64,000 bases of DNA from an uncultured Flavobacteriales bacterium (GTDB taxonomy: Bacteria; Bacteroidota; Bacteroidia; Flavobacteriales_D; Sanyastnellaceae). The position numbers were made by a program, and so were the translations under genes. Below, one piece after another: positions 26,912 through 35,364 of the stretch (its first letter is position 1; every line of letters starts with the position of its first letter). The notes beneath the pieces are model-generated. The model did not search any database. It had not been told where the DNA came from and saw nothing but the letters and a program-made list of their open reading frames with translations. The stretch spans positions 62,001 to 126,000 of the forward strand of contig CALKGQ010000011.1 of the NCBI GenBank assembly GCA_938085425.1, read 5' to 3'.

Positions 26912-27562
26912 ATGCGCGCCCAGAGAATCTTAAACATGGACCTTCCGGTCCTTGCGTTGACCGACCAGGTCTCCCGCGCCCTTGAAGTCATGGACGAATT
27001 CAAAGTCATGCACCTCCCCGTCGTGGAAGAAGACGTCTACAAAGGGACGGTTTCTGAAGCACAGCTTTTGGAATTGGATGCCTCCGCACTCATTGCGGAA
27101 GCGCCTCTCTCGGAGGAATCCATTGGCATGGAGCTTCACTTGTACGATGTGGTGGCACGCATGGGGTGGTCCGATGTGGACGTGCTTCCGGTCGTGCACG
27201 AAGGTTTGTACCGCGGTGCGGTGGACCGTGCTGCCGTGCTCCGGTTTTTGGCCAAAAGGGCCGGGTGGGGCTTCCCTGGAAGCACCATTGTGCTGGAACT
27301 CTTGCCCAAAGACCTCAGCCCTGGGGAATTGTTCCGCATTGTGGAAGTCGACGGTGCGCAAGTGACGAGCTACAATGTTGCCGCTGTGGAAAACAGCGAA
27401 TTGCTTGAGGTCACCTTCAAGGTGAACACAGAAGAAATTGAATCCTTGTTGTCCTCCCTGCAGCGACACGAGTACACGGTCCAAAGCTTTTACAACGCAC
27501 CGGAACTGGAGGATGAAATGAGGGCGCGTTTTGACGCTTTCATGAAATACCTCGAACCCTGA
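26912..27562 (+). CDS. CBS-domain-pair protein preceding nadK
   Basis: 216 residues. Two CBS motifs (LALTDQVSRALEVMDEFKVMHLPVVEED and a second ending VDVLPVVHEGLYRG, read as separate segments) are followed by an ACT-like C-terminal domain (GSTIVLELLPKDLSPGELFRI). CBS pairs usually sense adenosyl ligands. The gene sits 7 nt before nadK, a pairing seen widely in Bacteroidota, so a role connected with nucleotide sensing is plausible but unproven. The start may instead be the ATG at 26936, where the conserved domain begins. Confidence 0.8.
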   Translation: MRAQRILNMDLPVLALTDQVSRALEVMDEFKVMHLPVVEEDVYKGTVSEAQLLELDASALIAEAPLSEESIGMELHLYDVVARMGWSDVDVLPVVHEGLYRGAVDRAAVLRFLAKRAGWGFPGSTIVLELLPKDLSPGELFRIVEVDGAQVTSYNVAAVENSELLEVTFKVNTEEIESLLSSLQRHEYTVQSFYNAPELEDEMRARFDAFMKYLEP

Positions 27563-27569
27563 CGTCATC

Positions 27570-28451
27570 ATGCGCATAGCCATTTTTGGAAAGGCGGTTT
27601 CGCCCAGCGATGCCGAAGCACTTCGACTTGCCATGGCCCGGGTCCTTCAACTTGACCCTGAGCCTTGGATCAGTCAGCCATATTTGGCCGCCTTGAGCGA
27701 CCATTTGAGTGTGCCCAACGCTTTCGTGCCTTTCGAGGGTGAAGTGCCCGAGGGAACGGAGGTATTGTTGGCCTTTGGAGGGGATGGAACGGTGCTGGAG
27801 GCGGCCACGATGGTGCGAAGGGGGAGGATCCCCATTCTCGGGGTCAACACCGGGAGGTTGGGCTTTCTCAGCAATGTCTCCATGGAGGAGTTTGACTTGG
27901 CCATGGATGCCCTGGTGGCGGGAACGACATGGGAAGAAGAACGCGCTCTTTTGCAGGTTCATGCAGAGGGCATGGGGCCAGGATTTGGGGAGTTTCCCTT
28001 TGCGTTGAATGAAGTCGTGATCCACAAGCGGGACACCGCGAGCATGGTGGTGGTGGACGTGCACCGCGGTGACACGTTTGTCAACACGTATTGGGCAGAT
28101 GGCTTGCTTGTCAGCACCCCCACGGGATCCACAGCCTACTCCCTGAGTGCGGGAGGCCCCATCATGCACCCCGCATCCGATGCTGTGATTGTCACGCCTG
28201 TGGCCCCACACAACCTGAACGACCGACCCTTGGTCGTGCCGCTGGATGGCGAAATCACCTTGGTGGCCGATGGCCGTGACGCCCAATTTTTGTTGAGCAT
28301 GGACAGCCGGTCTTTTCCCTTGGAGCCCAAACAAGAGGTGCGCATACGCCCCGCAGATTTCAAGATTCGTTTGATCAACCTTGAGCACCAAGACTTTTTT
28401 TCCACGGTTCGTCAGAAAATGCATTGGGGACTTGACCCCCGGGAACGCTGA
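27570..28451 (+). CDS. nadK: NAD kinase
   Basis: 293 residues. NadK phosphorylates NAD to NADP using ATP. It has the catalytic FGGDGTVLEAATM motif, NTGRLGFLSN, the NE(V/L) segment ALNEVVIHKRDTASM and the TPTGSTAYSLSAGGPI substrate-binding motif. Length is normal. It follows the CBS gene by 7 nt. Confidence 0.96.
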   Translation: MRIAIFGKAVSPSDAEALRLAMARVLQLDPEPWISQPYLAALSDHLSVPNAFVPFEGEVPEGTEVLLAFGGDGTVLEAATMVRRGRIPILGVNTGRLGFLSNVSMEEFDLAMDALVAGTTWEEERALLQVHAEGMGPGFGEFPFALNEVVIHKRDTASMVVVDVHRGDTFVNTYWADGLLVSTPTGSTAYSLSAGGPIMHPASDAVIVTPVAPHNLNDRPLVVPLDGEITLVADGRDAQFLLSMDSRSFPLEPKQEVRIRPADFKIRLINLEHQDFFSTVRQKMHWGLDPRER

Positions 28452-28469
28452 TTTCCACGCAATCCCACG

Positions 28470-28477
28470 TATTTTCG
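28470..28477 (+). promoter_or_regulatory. -7-like box ahead of the porG-like gene
   Basis: TATTTTCG (one mismatch to TAnnTTTG) lies 15 nt before the ATG at 28493. An internal promoter could give porG-uppS-bamA-skp expression separate from nadK. Confidence 0.35.
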
Positions 28478-28492
28478 TGCGTTGAACATTCC

Positions 28493-29368
28493 ATGGTCCG
28501 CACCCGATTCCATTTCTCCAATGCCCCCTTGTGGGTTTTCACTGCACTCCTCTCCCTGTGGAGCCTCGATGCGGACGCGCAAAGGAACCGTCGAGGCGCG
28601 AGCAAAGAGCTCGGCGTCCAGTTGGGCACCATGTGGTACACCGGAGACCTGAACCCAGGGAATCTGTTCCGTTCCGTCTCGCATGTGGCGCGCGGTGGCT
28701 TCTACCGGCACAATTTGAACACCAGGATTTCGTTTCGGGGACAATTCTTGCAGGGGCGGATCGAGTCTTGGGATGCCGATCATCCCAACGGCTGGCAACA
28801 GCAGCGGAATTTGCATTTCCGCAATGAAATCCGTGAATATTCTTTCTGCACGGAACTCAACTACCGCGACCACGCCGTGGGCAACCCCAAACGGCAATTG
28901 GTCCCCTTTCTTTTTGGAGGACTGGCGGTGTACACGCACGACCCAGAAGGGCAGGATGCCTATGGCAATTGGCAACCTCTTCAGCCCATGGGTACGGAAG
29001 GCCAAGGCTGGTTTGAGGACGTGGAGAATTATTTGACTTGGGGTGTGGCCATTCCTTATGGCCTCGGCTTCAAAGGAAACCTGGGTTCCGGCATGTCCAT
29101 CCAAATGGAATGGGGCGCGCGCAAAGTTTGGACCGACCACCTTGACGACGTCAGCACGGTGTACATGGACCCCGCACTTTTGCGGGAGGCGAGGGGGCAA
29201 ATTGCGGTGCAGTTTGCGGACCGCACTTTGGACCGGGAATTGCCCCCCGGGCAGTCCCTCGAAGGCCTGCAACGAGGGGATCCCGGGCGCAATGACCGCT
29301 ACGGTTATTTTTTGCTCTCTTTGGGTTTTCGCGTCAGCAAAAAAGCCACAACTTGCTGGGAGCAATGA
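28493..29368 (+). CDS. porG: PorG-like outer membrane protein (DUF6089), type IX secretion
   Basis: 291 residues. A signal peptide (VFTALLSLWSLDADAQ) is followed by a beta-rich domain starting ELGVQLGTMWYTGDLNP, with alternating hydrophobic strands ending in YGYFLLSLGFRVSKK, consistent with a small outer-membrane beta-barrel. This arrangement, directly upstream of uppS and bamA, is characteristic of the DUF6089/PorG family of Bacteroidota, in which PorG contacts the PorK/N ring of the type IX secretion system. Its stop overlaps the uppS start as ATGA. Confidence 0.75.
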   Translation: MVRTRFHFSNAPLWVFTALLSLWSLDADAQRNRRGASKELGVQLGTMWYTGDLNPGNLFRSVSHVARGGFYRHNLNTRISFRGQFLQGRIESWDADHPNGWQQQRNLHFRNEIREYSFCTELNYRDHAVGNPKRQLVPFLFGGLAVYTHDPEGQDAYGNWQPLQPMGTEGQGWFEDVENYLTWGVAIPYGLGFKGNLGSGMSIQMEWGARKVWTDHLDDVSTVYMDPALLREARGQIAVQFADRTLDRELPPGQSLEGLQRGDPGRNDRYGYFLLSLGFRVSKKATTCWEQ

Positions 29369-30141
29369 CCACACCAAATTCACACCCCAATGAGGCCCGT
29401 CAGCGCACCCTTCGTGCGGCTGGGATCGACCCCAATCGCGTGCCTGAGCATGTGGCGGTCATCATGGATGGCAATGGCCGTTGGGCCAAAAGACGGGGTG
29501 AGGAACGGGTGTTTGGCCATGCCCATGGCGTGGAGTCGGTGCGGGCCACAGTGGAGGCTGCCCTCGAGAGTGGCGTTCGGTTTTTGACGCTTTACGCCTT
29601 CAGCACAGAGAATTGGAACCGTCCCAAAGACGAGGTGGACGCCTTGATGGACCTTTTGGTGCAAACCTTGGTCCAAGAGGCGATGGAGTTGGGGAGCAAG
29701 GGGGTGCGCCTTCGGGCCATTGGCGACGTCGATTCCTTGCCCAAGGCTTGTCAGGAACAACTGGAACGGGTGAAGGAAGGACCAGAAGGAGAGGTGCATT
29801 TGGACCTTGTTTTGGCCTTGAGCTACAGTGCGAAGTGGGAGATGGTGGAAGCCATTCGTTCCATGATGAATGACGACTTGACGCCGGAGCAAATCTTGCC
29901 CAGCACCATCGATGGGTACTTGCAGACAGCAGATTTGCCTGATCCAGAACTGATGATTCGGACTTCGGGTGAGCACCGGATCAGCAATTTCATGCTTTGG
30001 CAATTGGCTTACGCAGAGCTGCACTTCACCTCGGTGCTTTGGCCCGATTTCCGGATGTCGCATTTCTTTGACGCCATTCGAGATTTTCAAAACAGAGAGC
30101 GTCGGTTTGGCGCCCTTCCTCAATCGACGAAGACCTCATGA
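29365..30141 (+). CDS. uppS: Isoprenyl transferase (undecaprenyl diphosphate synthase)
   Basis: 258 residues. UppS elongates farnesyl diphosphate with cis isoprene units to the C55 carrier for peptidoglycan and O-antigen. Motifs: HVAVIMDGNGRWAKRRG (catalytic Asp), FGHAHGVESV, LTLYAFSTENWNRP and the late RTSGEHRISNFMLWQLAYAE with FTSVLWPDF. The ATG at 29365 overlaps the porG stop, and the stop overlaps the bamA ATG, so three genes are translationally coupled. Confidence 0.97.
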   Translation: MTTPNSHPNEARQRTLRAAGIDPNRVPEHVAVIMDGNGRWAKRRGEERVFGHAHGVESVRATVEAALESGVRFLTLYAFSTENWNRPKDEVDALMDLLVQTLVQEAMELGSKGVRLRAIGDVDSLPKACQEQLERVKEGPEGEVHLDLVLALSYSAKWEMVEAIRSMMNDDLTPEQILPSTIDGYLQTADLPDPELMIRTSGEHRISNFMLWQLAYAELHFTSVLWPDFRMSHFFDAIRDFQNRERRFGALPQSTKTS

Positions 30142-32678
30142 AGGCGTTGAAACTTTGGATGTTGTGCGCCATGTGTTGGGTCGGGGCCACGTCCCACTCC
30201 ATTGCACAGGAGGACCTGATTGATTTGGGATTGACCACCAACTACCGAATTGCGGGGCTGACGGTTTTGGGAGCGGAGCACACAGATGTGCAGGCCATCA
30301 AGTTGTTCAGTTCGTTGCAAGTGGGCCAAGAAATTGACATTCCCGGGGAGGCTTTGCGCAGGGCGATCACGGGTTTGTGGGCACAAGATTTGTTTGCAGA
30401 CATCCAGTTGGAAGTGGCGGAAGTACGGGAAAGAGACGTGTACTTGGTGATTCGGGTCCAAGAGCTCCCTCGGTTGACACGCTATAGCATCACCGGGGTG
30501 AACCGATCTGAACAAGAGACGGTGAAGGGGAAAATCGATCTTTTGACCGGCAGGATCTTGGACGACAATGTCCTTGCGGTGGCGACCAAACGCATCCGCG
30601 ACCACTACGTGGAGAAGGGCTTTTTGGATGTGGCCATTTCCATGGAGCAGCAGCCAGACACATTGTTTGCCAATGGCGCCCGTTTGCGCATTGCCGTCGA
30701 AAAGGGAGACCGCGTCAAGATTGACGACATCACCTTCCACGGTGCCACGGCCTTCGCTCCTGAGGAATTGTCCAGGAAGCTGAAGGAGACCAAACCCCGT
30801 CGCTGGTGGCGTTTCTACAAGCCGTCCAAGTACCTCGAGTCGTCCTTCCAAACCGACCTCCAAGGGGTGGTGAACTTTTACCACGGCAAGGGATACCGCA
30901 ATGCACGTGTTTTACGTGACAGTTTGAGCCGAGGAGCAGACGGCCAGGTGCATCTCGATGTGTTCATGGAGGAAGGCATGCCGTTCTATTTTGGCGACAT
31001 CACCTTCACAGGCAACACCAAATACCGAACCACCCAATTGGACAGCTTGCTGGACATCCAGCGAGGGGAGGTGTTCAGTCTGGAGCGTTTGGAAACGAGG
31101 GTTTTCATGGACCCCAAAGGATTGGACTTGAGCTCCCTTTACCAAGACGACGGCTACCTGACCTTCCAGGCCAGGCCCATTGAGAAAAGGGTGGAAGGCG
31201 ACACCATCGACATTGAGGTCCGAATGATGGAGGGCCAACAATTCAGGATTGGCCGGGTGGTGGTGCAAGGCAACGCCAAGACCAATGACCACGTCGTGTA
31301 CCGGGAAATCCGCACCCGCCCTGGCGACCTCTTCAGCCGAACAGACATCATCCGGACACAAAGGGAACTTTCCCAGCTGGGGTACTTCAACCCCGAGGCC
31401 TTTGGCATCAACCCCATCCAGCATCCCGAAGACGGCACGGTCGACATTGAATACACCGTCGAGGAAAAGCCTTCGGACCAAATCGAATTGAGTGGTGGCT
31501 GGGGAGGAGGTCGTGTGGTTGGAACCTTGGGCGTCAGCTTCACGAATTTTGCCGCGTCGAAGATGTTCAAGCGCGGTGCATGGAAGCCGATCCCCACGGG
31601 GGACGGGCAGCGCGTGTCGTTGCGGGCGCAATCCAACGGACTGTTCTTCCAGAGCTACAACTTCAGTTTCACAGAGCCATGGCTCGGGGGAAAGAAGCCC
31701 AACTCGCTCAGCTTCAGCGTATGGCGATCCATCCAGAGCAATGGCCAGCCAAAGAGAATCGACGGTGAGATCAATGAAGGCCGCCAATCGTTGGAGATCA
31801 CCGGGGCACAGCTTGGGCTTGGGCAACGCTGGAAAAAGCCAGACGATTGGTTTGTGTTCCAGACCTCGTTGTCTTACCAACACTTCAACCTGAACGAATT
31901 TGGCTCGTTCTTCAGTTTCACCAATGGCCGCGCGAACAACTTGGCCTTGACGGCCGTCATTGGAAGAAATTCAGTCAGCGACCCCATTTTCCCTACATGG
32001 GGTTCCAATGTGGAGGTGAGTGTCAAGGCCACTCCGCCATACAGCGTGTTCCGTCCAGACAACTTTTACGAGAACCTGGATGGCTCTTCGGTGGATGACC
32101 AGACGAGGTACCGCTGGGTGGAATACCACAAGTGGAAGGTCAAAGCCGAGTGGTACACTCCCTTGACCCAGAGCAGGGGGGAGAACCCCAAGAGTTTGGT
32201 GCTTCGGACCTCTGCAGGGGTGGGCATGATTGGGCAATACAACCGACGTGCCGGATTGAGTCCCTTTGAGCGTTTTTACTTGGGGGGAGTCTTCTTGAGT
32301 GGATTCGTGTTGGACGGCCGAGAAATCTTGAACCTTCGGGGCTACGATGACTTGAGCTTGACGGCTCCAGACCGCAACACGGGCGCGCCTGTGGTGGCCA
32401 AGTACGGCGCGGAACTTCGTTATCCCTTGAGCACGAACCCTAGTGCGACCATCTACACCTTGGCTTTTTTGGAAGGTGGAAATACTTGGGAAGATCCTCG
32501 TGCGTTCAATCCATTCCAAGTCTACCGATCGGCGGGCGTGGGACTGCGTATTTTCCTTCCCATGTTTGGCCTTCTGGGCCTGGACTATGGATGGAGGTTG
32601 GACGAAGTGGAATCCATCCCCAACATGGACCGCTCGCAGTTCCATTTCTCCATTGGCATGAACATGGGCGAGCTCTGA
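30138..32678 (+). CDS. bamA: Outer membrane assembly factor BamA
   Basis: 846 residues. A signal peptide (MLCAMCWVGATSHSIAQ) precedes five POTRA domains (residues about 35-430) and a 16-strand Omp85 barrel. The barrel includes the family motif region near LSPFERFYLGGVFLSGF and ends GLDYGWRLDEVESIPNMDRS...HFSIGMNM. BamA inserts outer membrane proteins. It overlaps uppS by 4 bp and is followed by two Skp/OmpH genes, the usual envelope-biogenesis order in Bacteroidota. Confidence 0.95.
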   Translation: MKALKLWMLCAMCWVGATSHSIAQEDLIDLGLTTNYRIAGLTVLGAEHTDVQAIKLFSSLQVGQEIDIPGEALRRAITGLWAQDLFADIQLEVAEVRERDVYLVIRVQELPRLTRYSITGVNRSEQETVKGKIDLLTGRILDDNVLAVATKRIRDHYVEKGFLDVAISMEQQPDTLFANGARLRIAVEKGDRVKIDDITFHGATAFAPEELSRKLKETKPRRWWRFYKPSKYLESSFQTDLQGVVNFYHGKGYRNARVLRDSLSRGADGQVHLDVFMEEGMPFYFGDITFTGNTKYRTTQLDSLLDIQRGEVFSLERLETRVFMDPKGLDLSSLYQDDGYLTFQARPIEKRVEGDTIDIEVRMMEGQQFRIGRVVVQGNAKTNDHVVYREIRTRPGDLFSRTDIIRTQRELSQLGYFNPEAFGINPIQHPEDGTVDIEYTVEEKPSDQIELSGGWGGGRVVGTLGVSFTNFAASKMFKRGAWKPIPTGDGQRVSLRAQSNGLFFQSYNFSFTEPWLGGKKPNSLSFSVWRSIQSNGQPKRIDGEINEGRQSLEITGAQLGLGQRWKKPDDWFVFQTSLSYQHFNLNEFGSFFSFTNGRANNLALTAVIGRNSVSDPIFPTWGSNVEVSVKATPPYSVFRPDNFYENLDGSSVDDQTRYRWVEYHKWKVKAEWYTPLTQSRGENPKSLVLRTSAGVGMIGQYNRRAGLSPFERFYLGGVFLSGFVLDGREILNLRGYDDLSLTAPDRNTGAPVVAKYGAELRYPLSTNPSATIYTLAFLEGGNTWEDPRAFNPFQVYRSAGVGLRIFLPMFGLLGLDYGWRLDEVESIPNMDRSQFHFSIGMNMGEL

Positions 32679-32718
32679 ACTTCATTCATGAAGACCACAC
32701 AATGACAAGACTTTTGAC

Positions 32719-33429
32719 ATGACACCACTCCCGATCACCTTTCGCCAGTTGATGGCGCCTTGCATTTTGTTCCTGTTGGCCCTTGCCCTTTCTCCCAGCG
32801 CCAATGCCCAAAAATTTGCCTACATCGACTCTGAATATGTGCTGCTGCACATGCCGGAATATGCCACTGCCCAAACCGAGTTGAACAACTATGCCATCGA
32901 ATGGCAGGCAGACATCGAGTCCAAGCTGGAAGCAGCCGATCGCCTCGAAGTGGCCTACCGCGCCGAGCGGGTCTTGTTGACCGCAGAAATGCGGGTGAAG
33001 CGGGAGGATGGGATTTCCAAAAAGCGTGCAGAGGCCAAGGAAATGCAAAAGCAAAAGTTTGGGGTGGAAGGGGAGCTCTTTCAGAAGCGACAGGAGTTGA
33101 TCGAGCCCATTCAGCAGCAGCTTTTTGAGTCTCTGAAGGACATCGCGTCAGGGAGTGGATACATGGTGATCTTCGACAAGAGCAACCAAAGCAACATGCT
33201 GTACACCAACCCCAAGTACGACATCTCTGACCGCCTCATCAAGAAGTTGGGCTATGTTCCAGGTGAAACGGTGGCCCCCGAGGAGGACAAGAACGACAAG
33301 GGCGGCGACAACATCATGGACCGCGGCCGAGATGCCGTCAACGGCGCCAAAAATGACGCGAGAGGCAGGATGAACAACGCCGTCCAAGGCGCCCGAGGTG
33401 GCGTGACAGCTCCCAAAGGCAAGAATTGA
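32719..33429 (+). CDS. OmpH/Skp family periplasmic chaperone, with basic tail
   Basis: 236 residues. Signal peptide (ILFLLALALSPSANAQ), then the OmpH signature FAYIDSEYVLLHMPEYATAQ, a long charged coiled coil (residues about 50-140) and a closing beta strand (GYMVIFDKSNQSNMLY). The C-terminal 60 residues are an unusual Gly/Asn/Arg/Lys-rich extension (GARGGVTAPKGKN at the end) not needed for the Skp fold. It binds unfolded outer membrane proteins for BamA. It is the first of two tandem paralogues. Confidence 0.85.
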   Translation: MTPLPITFRQLMAPCILFLLALALSPSANAQKFAYIDSEYVLLHMPEYATAQTELNNYAIEWQADIESKLEAADRLEVAYRAERVLLTAEMRVKREDGISKKRAEAKEMQKQKFGVEGELFQKRQELIEPIQQQLFESLKDIASGSGYMVIFDKSNQSNMLYTNPKYDISDRLIKKLGYVPGETVAPEEDKNDKGGDNIMDRGRDAVNGAKNDARGRMNNAVQGARGGVTAPKGKN

Positions 33430-33509
33430 AAAAATCCCTGAATCCATGTCCCTCTGAGGACCGAGATGCAACAACATTGAACGACCTTTCCCCTCTGAAA
33501 AGAAATCCC

Positions 33510-34004
33510 ATGAAACACATTTTCCTTTTGGCCGTTTTGGCCTCCGCAAGTTTGACCGATGCAGTGGCCCAAAAGTTTGGCCACCTCGACGCACAAGAGA
33601 TCTTGTTGACCTTGCCTGAGCGCGCAGAGGCGCAAGCATCCATCGAGTCGGCCGCCGGTGAGTACGAATCGGAAGTCACCCGCATGCAGGGTGAATTGGA
33701 GACGAAATTTGCGGACTACCAGGCCAAGGCACAGACATGGCCCGATGCCATTCGTCAGCAAAAGGAGCGCGAATTGCAACAACTGGACCAGGGACTCCAG
33801 GAGTTTGGGGCCACCATCCAAAACGACCTGGCCCAAATGGAGCAACAGTTGCTCGCACCCATGATCGAACGCGTACGCAAGGCCATCGAAGAGGTCGGTG
33901 CGCAGCATGGGTTCACGTACATTTTTGACACGAGCACAGGGGTGACCTTGTACAACGGTGGAGAAGACGTCAGCAGCTTGGTGAAGACCAAGCTGGGCAT
34001 GTAA
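33510..34004 (+). CDS. skp: OmpH/Skp family periplasmic chaperone
   Basis: 164 residues. Signal peptide (IFLLAVLASASLTDAVAQ), start KFGHLDAQEILLTLPERAEA, coiled-coil arms and closing strand GFTYIFDTSTGVTLYNGG, the typical OmpH/Skp layout without the tail of its neighbour. The ATG at 33510 is chosen because the signal peptide begins there; an upstream TTG overlaps the end of the first skp gene. It is followed by murI after 21 nt. Confidence 0.88.
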   Translation: MKHIFLLAVLASASLTDAVAQKFGHLDAQEILLTLPERAEAQASIESAAGEYESEVTRMQGELETKFADYQAKAQTWPDAIRQQKERELQQLDQGLQEFGATIQNDLAQMEQQLLAPMIERVRKAIEEVGAQHGFTYIFDTSTGVTLYNGGEDVSSLVKTKLGM

Positions 34005-34025
34005 GGCCCCCAAACGGGAAAGCAC

Positions 34026-34856
34026 ATGGACGCTCCCATTGGCATTTTTGATTCGGGCATTGGTGGTTTGACCATCGCCAAGGCCCTTGTAGAACGGCTC
34101 CCTCGGGAGTCGTTGTACTATGTGGGCGACACGGCCCACATGCCCTATGGCGACAAGAGTCCGGAGCGATTGAATGCCTACGCTTCTGGCATTGCCCAGC
34201 GCCTGACCCAGGCAGGCTGCAAAGCTTTGGTGGTCGCCTGCAATTCAGCATCGAGCAATGCCTTGGATGCCGTGCGCAAGGTGGCGGGTCCGAACGTGCC
34301 GGTGATTGGTGTGGTGGAGCCAGTGGTGCAATGGGCCCAGGCGCATCATCCGCAAGGGACTTTGTCCTTGATTGGGACGAGGGCAACCGTTCAAAGTGGG
34401 GTCTACCAAACACGAATGAAGGCCCATGGGCTCGCCTTGCGGACACGGGCCACGCCGCTTTTGGCGAGCGCCATCGAGGAGGGCTTCCACAATGGCACCA
34501 TTCCCGAGGCCGTGGTGAAGGCTTATTTCGCAGATGGGTGGGCGCAAGACACAGATGGGCTGGTCTTGGCGTGCACGCATTACCCTCTCGCCATGTCGCT
34601 CATCCAAGCCCAACTGCCCCCCGCCATGCCGATTTTGGATGCGCCTTCCATCGTGGCAAAAGAGGTCGCACGCGTCCTTTCTGACCAACACCTTTTGTCT
34701 GTCGGTGAGGCAACCTCCCATCGTTTTGAGGTCACGGATTGGACGCGCTCTTTCGCAGATGGTGCCTCCCATATCATGGGCAGCAGCATCGATCTGGTGC
34801 AAGTCGAATGGTCCGAGTCTTATGGCTCGCCAGGCGATTGGAACCAAGAAGCGTAG
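34026..34856 (+). CDS. murI: Glutamate racemase
   Basis: 276 residues. MurI makes D-glutamate for peptidoglycan. It has the conserved start IGIFDSGIGGLTIAKAL, the first catalytic Cys in VVACNSASSNALDAV and the second in LACTHYPL, about 115 residues apart. It ends the porG-uppS-bamA-skp-skp-murI cluster. Its last 37 bp overlap the 3' end of the convergent carbonic anhydrase-like gene. Confidence 0.96.
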   Translation: MDAPIGIFDSGIGGLTIAKALVERLPRESLYYVGDTAHMPYGDKSPERLNAYASGIAQRLTQAGCKALVVACNSASSNALDAVRKVAGPNVPVIGVVEPVVQWAQAHHPQGTLSLIGTRATVQSGVYQTRMKAHGLALRTRATPLLASAIEEGFHNGTIPEAVVKAYFADGWAQDTDGLVLACTHYPLAMSLIQAQLPPAMPILDAPSIVAKEVARVLSDQHLLSVGEATSHRFEVTDWTRSFADGASHIMGSSIDLVQVEWSESYGSPGDWNQEA

Positions 34857-35344
34857 TCCACGTACCGGGCTGCAGTTTGGGCCAAATGGTCGCGCAGTTC
34901 TGGACTGACTTTGCCCTTGCATCGGGCGGGCACCCCAGCCCAAAGCTCTCCCTCCCCAACCACCGTATGCGCCAACACCACAGCGCCTGCTGCGACTACT
35001 GCAGCTGGACCAATGACGGCATGGTCCATGACCGTGGCCCCCATGCCCACAAGTGCTCCCTTCTTCACATGGGCACCATGCACAATCGCATTGTGCCCGA
35101 TGCTCACATCGTCCTCCAACACCGTTTGACTTTGCTCAAACGTCCCGTGGACCACGGCGCCATCTTGGATGTTCACACGCTGTCCCACCTCAATCGGGGA
35201 GACGTCGCCACGCACCACTGCCTGAAACCAAACGGTGCTGGATGCGCCAAGGGCGACATCCCCTACGACCGTCGCATTGGGTGCGAGCCATACAGAGGCA
35301 TGCACGACGGGGCGTTTTCCACGGACGGACAAGATGGTGGCCAT
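34820..35344 (-). CDS. Gamma-class carbonic anhydrase-like hexapeptide protein
   Basis: 174 residues of left-handed beta-helix hexapeptide repeats (VWLAPNATVVGDVALGASST, VRGDVSPIEVGQRVNIQDGA, VSIGHNAIVHGAHVKKGALV). Metal-site histidines appear in VVHGT, IGHNAIVHG. It belongs to the YrdA/CaiE/gamma carbonic anhydrase family; whether it hydrates CO2 is unknown. The ATG at 35344 begins the conserved MATILSVRGKRPVVH; longer frames would read into the upstream ComM gene. Confidence 0.82.
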   Translation of the reverse strand: MATILSVRGKRPVVHASVWLAPNATVVGDVALGASSTVWFQAVVRGDVSPIEVGQRVNIQDGAVVHGTFEQSQTVLEDDVSIGHNAIVHGAHVKKGALVGMGATVMDHAVIGPAAVVAAGAVVLAHTVVGEGELWAGVPARCKGKVSPELRDHLAQTAARYVDYASWFQSPGEP

Positions 35345-35364
35345 GGGCGGAAGATACGTCGTGG

